A stretch of DNA of 16,000 nucleotides from Asterionellopsis glacialis (taxonomy: Eukaryota > Bacillariophyta > Plagiogrammaphyceae > Rhaphoneidales > Asterionellopsidaceae). Under the pieces are notes generated by a model. That model ran no database searches and was not told the DNA's origin. It saw only the letters and a program-made list of their open reading frames with translations. The stretch is from the NCBI GenBank assembly GCA_014885115.2, contig WKLE02005389.1, positions 1-16,000 of the forward strand, given 5' to 3'. Of the stretch, positions 7,641-14,858 are shown piece after piece (within the stretch, counting starts at the first letter, position 1; every line of letters starts with the position of its first letter). Position numbers and translations under genes: made by a program.

Positions 7641-8710
7641 GCTTTGCATGTTTTGTTTTCTGGTGGATTTGCAGTTTAGTCCTTTTACAAATGTCCATCC
7701 AGAGCTTGTATCATCTTGACCTTGTTCTTGTTCTTGGTTGTCACTCCTCTCATTTACAGTAGTTCTTTTCTGGTTTGTTTCCCATTGGTCTTCTGCTTGG
7801 TCTTTATCATACTGTGATTTGTTATATTTATTCTTGTTGTCCAGGGCTGATTGGATTTCCTTTTTGATTCTTTTTCTATCATTGCCCAAGTCTTGTCACT
7901 AAGACAGAGATCTTTGGGCTTCATGTAGCCACTACCTCCCCTTCTGGCTTTAGTGCCTTGAAACTTGGATCCTGTGCCTCCCGAGCCTTGGTCTTGCTGT
8001 TTGTTATATTGGTTCTGCTGGCACATACTGGATGCTTTTCATAACTTGGTTGCCTTTCATCTGAGGTTCAGAATGGTTGTACTAAAGTCTTTGGTGTTAC
8101 ACATGTCCTTTGCAGCTACATAGTCCCTGTTCTTAACACTGTTAATAAAGAAATTGTCTTTCTGTTTGTCTGATAATGCCTTGCCAGTTTTTTCCTCTAA
8201 CTTTTTGCAAAGGTCTTTGCTTGAAGTACTAATGTATTTGTTCATGCCTCTATTTTGTGAGTATAGGTTCTTGTCTCCTTCTTGGTCATAGTAATCCTTG
8301 AGGTAGGCATATGTCAATGCACCATCCTTTGTGTCAAAAAAATTCTTGACCTTGCCTTTGGCTGATCCCTTGGCAGTGGTTTTCTTCAGGGTCTTGAATA
8401 GGCATTGAACTTCTGTGTTGTAATTGGGATCCTCATTTTATTTTTTCAAATGGGTTTCCATCTGTTGAACTTGAATGCTATCTGCTAGCCCAGCACCTTC
8501 AGCTGCTGCTTTGAACAGTTTGCAGAAGTTGTACCAACTTTGCTTGCCATCAAAGTCATGGTACTCCAAGAGTTTGACCCAATAAGTTCCAGTGTCTTCA
8601 TCATGGGATATGTTGTCCTTGAGGGTAGTACCTGCTACTGATGATATAGCAGACCAAGCATCAGAGTAAACCGGTTGATCTTGGAAGTTAAAAAATGCTT
8701 CTTCATCCAT
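7569..8710 (-). pseudogene. Broken retrotransposon gag-like gene (Copia/CoDi type)
   Basis: From an ATG at 8710 the minus strand encodes about 380 residues of a gag-like polyprotein interrupted by several lesions. Visible segments are an N-terminal region with SDAWSAISSVAGTTLKDNIS, a helical core with SWYNFCKLFKAAAEGAG and a stretch with KKLEEKTGKALSDKQKDNFF. A Gly/Arg-rich segment (KARRGGSGYMKP) then precedes an LSDKTW motif and a Lys/Gln-rich end. In Gag proteins of diatom Copia elements I recall a similar layout, with a 'lt..Qk..ff...i....Y' helix and a final 'L....W' motif. Lesions: an in-frame TAA at 8438-8440; a frame change near 8057 that is reversed near 8030 (stops TGA at both places in the main frame); and a one-base shift near 7889, after which a third frame runs to a stop at 7569. 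No zinc knuckle, protease, integrase or reverse transcriptase follows, and no LTR pair was found. Confidence 0.6.
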
Positions 8711-9158
8711 CGAAAGGCTTTTTTGAAATACTAATTTTAATTAGATGTTAACTCAGTCAGAGCATTAAAAATCTATAGAGGTTATAAAATCAATTCAATT
8801 TGTTAAAATTTTAAAGTTGAGATCTTGCAAAATCATGTCCATCATAACAAACAACTAACTGATGACTCACTCAAAGAAAATAGTTATGTGAACTATTACT
8901 TTGTAATTTTTGGTCTTTGCAAGTTGACACTAACAAATATTTAAATTTACAAACTTATCAAAAGTCGTTCACTTCTCTTCAACGTGTGATTTTTGTTATT
9001 TTATTCCTTTGAATTACACAATCTTATTTGGTGTTCCTCGCCGATGTGAAGAACGTCCCGTCTCCATCTCGTTCTTTTTTTTCAGGTCAAAAACCGTATG
9101 GAGAATTCTTGAGAAGCACATGGGCCAAACTCTGAAAATTATGGTTGTTCAGTATGTA

Positions 9159-9318
9159 CGTAGTTCCTACGACTAGGACCTACTTGTCGAGATCGTACGT
9201 AAATACCTGGTACAGTAGACTACTCTCCGCCTCACCAAAAAGACAAAAAAATTGAGAAGCATGAGATAGCTGATATTGCAAGTGATATTAATAAGCGATA
9301 AGCGAGTTAGGTCCTAGT
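9159..9318. repeat. Inverted decamer pair plus short palindromes
   Basis: ACTAGGACCTA (9172-9182) and its reverse complement TAGGTCCTAGT (9308-9318) form an 11-bp inverted pair about 125 bp apart. A third copy of AGGTCCTAGT lies at 12128-12137. CGTAG/CTACG (9159-9163, 9167-9171) and TACCTGGTA (9204-9212) sit between or beside them. The set belongs to the same short-motif family seen at 525-802. Confidence 0.5.
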
Positions 9319-9466
9319 TGCTTTGGCTCTCAACACCCTTCGCAATCACAAGTCACAACACAACTTTGGGACTGCGACAATCCCTCAGTTTTGAGAAAAG
9401 ACAAGTAAACACAACAGCTAGCAAAATCTACAGCAGCACGCTTCTAATTGTGGCAGAACAACTACA

Positions 9467-9473
9467 TATATAT
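9467..9473 (+). promoter_or_regulatory. Possible TATA element of the kinase-like gene
   Basis: TATATAT lies about 58 bp upstream of the ATG at 9531. The spacing fits a core promoter with a leader of about 30 nt, but such AT-rich runs are common here. Confidence 0.3.
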
Positions 9474-9493
9474 TTCAATTTCCTTTATAGCTC

Positions 9494-9613
9494 ATGAAAA
9501 CATAGCACAGGAGAAAGAAGGCAATGCCAAATGACAGACACAACAGCTATCAAAAGCCGACGTCGATCTCCAAAGAAATCCCCAGAAACTACTACGCAAA
9601 ACAACAACAATAG
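9494..9613 (+). promoter_or_regulatory. Two short upstream ORFs in the kinase leader
   Basis: An ATG at 9494 opens a 3-codon uORF closed by TAG at 9503-9505. A second ATG at 9524, seven bases before the main start and out of frame, opens a 29-codon frame that overlaps the kinase coding region to TAG at 9611-9613. If transcription starts near 9495 or upstream, either could limit translation of the kinase-like protein. Confidence 0.35.
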
Positions 9614-11596
9614 TGGTGATTACTATGATCCAGATGACGATGGAAAGGACCATGCCTCTAATGCGTATAAGGATGCCTGTGGTGTTGGTAAATTTGTGTT
9701 GAATCCATGCCTCTGCTTGGCTACAACGGCGGGGATATGTTGCCGAAATTGCGCTGGAGCTGTTGCTGCTGTTAGAGGTAAACGAAGGCAGCAACAATCA
9801 CGACAATTACCATTCTATCAACAAGCGTTTGCCCCAAACAATAGAAATCACAACTCTCGTCTAATACAAACTTCGATATATGTATGCGTATCGCTGTCCT
9901 TATTGTGGCTCGGATGGAGAACGGTAGTAGTTGGATGGAGTAGACAATCTCGTTTAGACCGGTTACCTATTCTGATAAAACGTTTTGATTATTCTAATTT
10001 TGATGATATTGGAGGCTGGATGTATCCTTCCAAGCCTTTTCCTAGCATATCAAGACTTCCGCCCATAGTAGAAATGAAAGATCGAAAACCCGATTATGGT
10101 GACATCCTTTACTATACATCCGTTTCTTCCCCCGGAACACCATTTCGACGTGAAATTGATCCTAATGATTATAAAAAATATGAAGTAGAAAGAGATGTTT
10201 TGCTGAAAATTTATGATAAAGATAAACATTTGGAAGATGATTACGAACCTGATGATGACTTGGATCCAAACGACAAATGTAAGCGTACTAGCTGGAAGAG
10301 CAGGTAAGTACACATAGATAATACGAGAACACCACATGCTTATGTTGCGATACATCAAGAATTATTTTGCAGCAAATAAATATCTATCTGATAATGTAAC
10401 TCACAATTTCATTTTCGGCTTTCTTTAGTTACTATCCAGTATGTAATAATTTCCATGAATTCGACTTAAGTAGATCGCATGACCCAGATATCAAGAAAGA
10501 TCCAGAAACTTTGGATTACGATGTATACTATTTCAAGTAAGTGAACTTTGTGTTTCGTTCTATCAATTGAAATGCTGTGCTCTTTAGTTCACTTGTTTTA
10601 ACTAAACCTCTAATCTGTCGTTCATTTATTTGAAAGTCATGGGTACTACAGAGATGTTTGGTCAATCACTTCAAGCACGCACCAGGAAGGTATGGTTTTA
10701 AAACAATTACGGTGGAAGTATAATACAGGCATTCATTATTTCACTAATGTACAGAAAGATGCTATAATTATGGAGCGCTTGACACGGTCACCTAGGATCA
10801 TCAATATTTACGGTCATTGCTTTACATCAGTTACAGTGGAGCCAATAGCTTACGAAGTTGAAGAGTACATTGTTCCAGGATCCGGCTACATCGATCCAAA
10901 AGAATTGAATGATTCACAGGATGTGAATCCACAAAATGATTATACACCAATGGAAAAGTTAGAAATGGCATTGGAAATGGCTGAATCTCTTGCTGATTTG
11001 CATGGCTATGAAGGTGGAGTTATTGTACATGATGATGTACAACTTTGCCAATGGCTCCGAACTCGTGATGATAAACTTGTATTGGGTGATTTCAATCGAG
11101 CAGAAATAATGGATTGGAATGAAGAAAAACGTGAATATTGTCGTTACCGAAATGGGGAAGGATATGGAAATGTGAGCAAAACGTTTTTTTATTTTTGTTG
11201 TACTTTTCTGATTAGGACAACTCCTCATCCTCATTTGAAATTTCTCTTTAAACCCTTTTCCATTATCAACATCGATAGTACCGATCTCCAGAAGAGTTTG
11301 CTGATAGAAAGTTGAATGAAAAAATCGATGTGTACAGCTTTGGAAATAATATTTATGCTCTTCTCACGGGGCTCTGGGTATTTTATGACAACGAAGATGA
11401 TCAACTCGTTCAGAAAAAAATAATTAAAGGGGAGAAAGCCTTTATTGATGAACGTTATCGGACAAGGAGTTTCGGAGAACGTAAGCTTGTTGAGATTATG
11501 GAAAAATGCTGGGAATATGATCCTGATCAGCGAATAGATATATTTGAAATTATCAAGTTTCTCCGTCAGGCAATCAAAGAAAATACACCAGGGTAA
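9531..11596 (+). CDS. Membrane-anchored kinase-like protein, four exons
   Basis: Exons inferred at 9531-10303, 10429-10536, 10637-11171 and 11279-11596 give 577 residues. Introns are 125, 100 and 107 bp, start GTAAGT, GTAAGT and GTGAGC, and end in AG; phases match at every join. The N-terminus is Ser/Asp/Asn-rich, then Cys-rich (Cys50 to Cys74), followed by a membrane segment at about 112-136. A YPVCNNFHEFDL motif (260-271) precedes the kinase domain. The domain shows a degenerate Gly loop (HGYYRDVW, 295-302), VLK with Lys316, helix-C Glu340, hinge EVEEYIVPG (367-375), catalytic loop HDDVQLCQWL (425-434), DFN (445-447), YRSPEE (473-478), DVYSFG (489-494) and CWEYDPDQR. Asp427 and Asp445 are kept, but the HRD Arg is Asp, the loop Lys and Asn are Gln, and DFG is DFN. 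Activity is therefore uncertain. I recall similar HxD..LDQWL/DFN kinases as abundant in diatoms. The gene at 1-225 seems related. Confidence 0.83.
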
Positions 11597-11636
11597 TATT
11601 CATCTAAATTCATCTAGCTTCCTGATACGGCAGTCC

Positions 11637-11683
11637 CACCCCCCCAATCACAGTATGTGGCCATACTACATCTGTTGGGGGTG
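11637..11683. repeat. Composite hairpin downstream of the kinase-like gene
   Basis: The outer arms are CACCCCCCCAA (11637-11647) and TTGGGGGTG (11675-11683), pairing except for two extra Cs. Inside is a perfect 6-bp hairpin AGTATG (11652-11657) / CATACT (11662-11667) with a TGGC loop. It starts 41 bp after the kinase stop codon, so it may act in 3' end formation, or it may be a tiny foldback element. Confidence 0.5.
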
Positions 11684-11756
11684 AGCTGTTTTTAAAAGAA
11701 ATTGTTACGGCGTTTACTACCGGAATGCAAAAAATGAACTCTTTACTCTAGTATCT

Positions 11757-11770
11757 AGTAGGTACCTACT
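11757..11770. repeat. 14-bp perfect palindrome
   Basis: AGTAGGTACCTACT equals its own reverse complement. It contains GGTACC, and CTAGTA-type repeats lie immediately upstream (11747-11760), linking it to the short-palindrome family between genes. Confidence 0.6.
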
Positions 11771-12068
11771 CATTCCTGTTTTTAAATCAAATGGGGGGGG
11801 GGGCAACCAGTTGGGAAATGTCCTTCACTCCCTAGCTTGAGTTGCAAATCTTAGTAGAGAAAATCTGTCAGAGCTAAAACCAACTTTATTAATAATTCCG
11901 TTTTGATAGCGTGACTGTCCTCAGACTTATTCGATTGATAATTGATATTGAACGTGTGAATCAAGCTTTTTAAACGAAATGGCTCTAACAAGCACTCCTC
12001 TATTGCAGGACTGTGTTTAATATTTCATTGACGATCGCAGGTTTAACACGAACAGTGGAAAAGTTATT

Positions 12069-12137
12069 TACCTGGTACTCTCTTTGTTTTCCCGGTTCCA
12101 GGTAATGTAGTAGTACACTGGGTCTAGAGGTCCTAGT
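12069..12137. repeat. Microrepeat cluster
   Basis: TACCTGGTA (12069-12077) is followed by an imperfect CCAGGTAA copy near 12109, TCTAGA (12123-12128) and AGGTCCTAGT (12128-12137). The last shares ten bases with 9309-9318. All belong to motif types seen in other gene-free parts of the window. Confidence 0.5.
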
Positions 12138-12232
12138 CCCCTGGTTCTGCAGTAGTGTAGATCCTAGTAGAACAATATTTGCTCATGTCCCCTCCATTCA
12201 TTGATAATTAATAATGTTCACATTCGCTGTAC

Positions 12233-12318
12233 GAAAATTGAATTGGACAACAGACCTGTTACATGATAATGTGGCTGTCAGTTTGTCACATTATTTCAAT
12301 GAAAATTAATTGGACCAC
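12233..12318. repeat. Imperfect direct repeats flanking a hairpin
   Basis: GAAAATTGAATTGGACAAC (12233-12251) and GAAAATTAATTGGACCAC (12301-12318) are near-identical direct repeats. Between them, ATAATGTG (12266-12273) and CACATTAT (12287-12294) form a perfect 8-bp inverted pair. This is a small self-contained structure with no known role. Confidence 0.4.
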
Positions 12319-13009
12319 TCGTATTTCATTTTACTTATCATAAGATAGTTGCAATTTTTTTACGATGAACCATGGTCCAGTACCTTGTATACTGTAATGA
12401 GTTCGCTTTTCCCAAAATATATATGCCCCGTTTACCGGTACTCGCATAATCATAACCAATAATTGCAGATAGAAAATATAATATATTCTATAGAAAGCAC
12501 AGTATCGGTATCTGTTCAGTGGTCAGGCATGCGCACATGCTGTTGATGCAATACTGTACCGCATACGGGAAAATTCATCAGATCGGAGATATTCTAAAAA
12601 TTGATGAGGAATCACAAAGACAAGGTCTACGTATATTGTAAGAAAAATTATAAGGCAATAATGTACATAGACGGTTACAACTTCCAGACCTATTTTTATC
12701 AATATGTATGCCCAACCCCCCTTTCCTTCATTCATAATATGATTAATAAACACAAAAAAAAGATGCTGTTTTTTTAAGACAATATAGGAAGAAATATTAT
12801 TATTCAAATTATGCAATTTTCATTCCATTGAAGTAAATGAGAGCAAAAGAAAAGCTAGAGTACAGGAAGTGAAATATTGAGCGCCGCAGAATATGAAAGG
12901 CATAAATGTAATTGTGAAACATTTATTATGTCGCATCAGAAACGTAAGAGTCGCACCATCCAGAATTCTGTGCATATCCCTATTCAGTAAAAAGCTATTT
13001 TTATCGGAG

Positions 13010-13049
13010 ACGTCATAGTGACGTTGACCGACAGTATATTTATTTATAG
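13010..13049 (+). promoter_or_regulatory. Inverted CRE half-sites followed by a TATA-like element
   Basis: ACGTCA (13010-13015) and TGACGT (13019-13024) are inverted CRE half-sites separated by TAG. They are followed 10 bp later by TATATTTATTTATAG (13035-13049). The arrangement suits a bZIP-controlled core promoter for the HMG-box gene. In the diatom Phaeodactylum, TGACGT-type elements are known to mediate CO2/cAMP-responsive transcription; that role here is an inference. A start of transcription about 30 bp past the TATA element would include the ATG at 13123. Confidence 0.45.
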
Positions 13050-13122
13050 CTAGTTGGTTTCCTAATAATCACGACTACTTGTAAAGCTACTTATGCCCGT
13101 TGTTTAGTCAGGCACATCGATT

Positions 13123-13162
13123 ATGCCCGCTAAAAATGCCAACCAATCATCAATACCCCAAG
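13123..13162 (+). other. Possible 5' coding exon of the HMG-box gene
   Basis: An ATG at 13123 opens 13 codons plus one base (MPAKNANQSSIPQ) ending at a donor GTAAAC at 13163. An acceptor ACAG at 13309-13312 would join it in phase to the HMG frame at Val7, replacing the first six residues. The 150-bp intron size and phase fit. The acceptor has no pyrimidine tract, so the simple start at 13294 remains possible. Confidence 0.38.
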
Positions 13163-13293
13163 GTAAACCCATAAAACATAAAATTATTATTTTCTTTTTG
13201 TTCCTTGTTTCTCTCCTCTGGGATTCCGGATGATTGAATTGCGATTATCGGCCACCAAATACTCTCGCTACATAAATTAAAATTTGTTACACA

Positions 13294-14577
13294 ATGTGGT
13301 CGGAGGATACAGTTTCTAATCAAATGTCAACAGGGCAAAACGCGCTAAACAATGATACTGGTGAATCGTTGGCTTCCGCTCGCAGAGATTTACTAATGCA
13401 GCTCTTACAGTTGCAGCAACAGGAGGAGGAACTTCGACAAGAACAGAGTATGGCAAATCTAAACAACCAAAATGGTCAGTCTCGTCGAAACACACTTCAA
13501 ACCTGTCAAATGAATTTCCAACCGCAAGAGAATCACCGTGCCATGATGCCAATGTCAAATCCAACTAATTATGATGATCAAAACAGGAATGTAACAAACC
13601 AATCATATATGCAGGGATTGACTGATACAGCTGCCGTCCATGCTTCATCCGCTGAGGACGAGATGCTAGCTAGAAAGCTTTTGTCAAGGTTTTCTCACAG
13701 ACAGGAATTGACCGATTCTTCCTCAAATTCGATAATGCACATCCAAGGAGGGCAGTCCAATGACATCGGGTTTAATTCTACTGCCCCGATACAACAGATG
13801 GAACTGGCCGGGCAAAATATATCGCACCCAGGTCAAATGTTCAACATCGCTCCAACTATGGCGATCGCCGATCCTTCTCGAAATATTCCACAACAGCAGG
13901 CTATTTCTTTCTTTCCTGATTCGACCATGACTGGTCACAACGTCGACTTCGGGCAAATACCAGAAGACGCACTTTTCATATCTCAACTACCAGAAATGAA
14001 GAACAATGCAGAGAAGCTTATCATTGGAGATACGGTCACTGTAGATAAAACGACGCAGAAGAAAAGGAAGAGATCTACCAAGAAGAAACCCCTTGATATG
14101 CCTCGTCGTCCATTGAGTGCTTATAATCTCTTCTTTTCTGAGGAACGTGAACGCATTCTTAAGGAGATATCGGGCGAAAACAATGATGACGACAAAGACA
14201 GCACCGATGGTTTGAGCCATCAACAGTCAGTAGAAAACACTGAAGCCAAAGAATCTACACAACATGCGGGGGAAGCAAACACACAAAATTTGCTCTCCAA
14301 AACGAAGTGCAAAGCGCTGATGAGACCTCTTGATCGTGCGGGGAAGAAGAGGCGACCTCATCGTAAGACACACGGAAAGATTGGCTTCAAAAATCTTGCC
14401 CAAATGGTCGGTCAAAGGTGGAGGTCACTTCCTAAAGACAAGCTTGAATACTACCAGAAGTTAGCTAAACAAGATATGAAGAGACATAAGCAAGCGATGG
14501 AGGAGTATTACAAGAAGAAGGAAGTAGGTGAGAAAATGGCAGAAAGTCCTTTGACAGCTCAAAATCAAGCTTTTTGA
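13294..14577 (+). CDS. HMG-box protein with an insert splitting the box
   Basis: This 427-residue frame encodes a likely nuclear DNA-binding or chromatin protein. The N-terminal part has a Leu/Gln/Glu coiled coil (about 28-52), then a long Gln/Asn/Met/Ser-rich low-complexity region (53-235) typical of transcription factors. A basic nuclear-localisation-like cluster KKRKRSTKKK (256-265) leads into the box. The first part, MPRRPLSAYNLFFSEERERI (269-288), matches HMG helix 1. About 60 residues rich in acid, Ser and Gln follow (291-350). The box then resumes with KRRPHRKTHGKIGFKNLAQM (352-371), VGQRWRSLP (372-380) and a helix-3-like YYQKLAKQDMKRHKQAMEEYYKKK. From memory, diatom HMG proteins often show this split form with an RPHRKTHGKIGF motif. 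The gene converges with the deaminase gene, with 281 bp between the stops. Confidence 0.88.
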   Translation: MWSEDTVSNQMSTGQNALNNDTGESLASARRDLLMQLLQLQQQEEELRQEQSMANLNNQNGQSRRNTLQTCQMNFQPQENHRAMMPMSNPTNYDDQNRNVTNQSYMQGLTDTAAVHASSAEDEMLARKLLSRFSHRQELTDSSSNSIMHIQGGQSNDIGFNSTAPIQQMELAGQNISHPGQMFNIAPTMAIADPSRNIPQQQAISFFPDSTMTGHNVDFGQIPEDALFISQLPEMKNNAEKLIIGDTVTVDKTTQKKRKRSTKKKPLDMPRRPLSAYNLFFSEERERILKEISGENNDDDKDSTDGLSHQQSVENTEAKESTQHAGEANTQNLLSKTKCKALMRPLDRAGKKRRPHRKTHGKIGFKNLAQMVGQRWRSLPKDKLEYYQKLAKQDMKRHKQAMEEYYKKKEVGEKMAESPLTAQNQAF

Positions 14578-14858
14578 GTCATTTATACAGTATGCTGACA
14601 TATGTACACAATTGCTATGAAGCTTTTGTGCTGATGCTGCTTCAGATACTTCCTGATAATCAGTAAACTTGATTGGGTATTTTTACAAAATCTAGATCTA
14701 ATGAAAACACAGGGTTTCAATACTGTGATGTTACTTCAGTATTGGGGGTAAAACAGAAAGAGCTAAAAAATCTAAAAATAGTAGCTTCCACTGTTACGTG
14801 CATTTTCTGGGATTTCCTATTCATAATGAAGTATTTCTCAATCCAACAATTGAAGTAT

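Larger units (their letters stand above)
8711..9530. other. Gene-free region upstream of the kinase-like gene
   Basis: This AT-rich stretch may include the degraded 5' end of the gag element (8711 to about 9000), but no LTR boundary or primer-binding site could be recognised. From about 9150 the composition changes to the palindrome-rich type seen elsewhere between genes. It then becomes the likely promoter and leader of the kinase-like gene. Confidence 0.5.
11597..13009. other. Long gene-free region with many inverted repeats
   Basis: No gene was found on either strand in 1.4 kb. It holds the composite hairpin just after the kinase stop, an 11-G run (11793-11803), a 14-bp perfect palindrome, the microrepeats at 12069-12137 and a direct-repeat-flanked hairpin near 12270. 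ATTCATCTA is repeated at 11598-11606 and 11608-11616. GCATG/CATGC arms lie at 12527-12531 and 12536-12540. The minus-strand frame at 12523-12816 is AT-rich and featureless. Confidence 0.55.

Noticed and set aside
8750..8770. TCAGAGC near the gag start as a possible tRNA-primer binding site
   Set aside because: It is on the wrong strand for the minus-strand gag and only partly matches the Copia-type site.
10279..10286. Alternative donor GTAAGC in exon 1 of the kinase-like gene
   Set aside because: It would leave one base of a codon, whereas the only open frame of exon 2 needs two; GTAAGT at 10304 fits.
10586..10636. Earlier acceptor TTTAG at 10583-10587 in kinase intron 2
   Set aside because: In the required phase it meets an in-frame stop before the next exon; the AG at 10635-10636 keeps the frame and restores GYYRDVW.
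12523..12816. 97-codon minus-strand frame
   Set aside because: AT-rich, featureless and inside a repeat-rich intergenic region.
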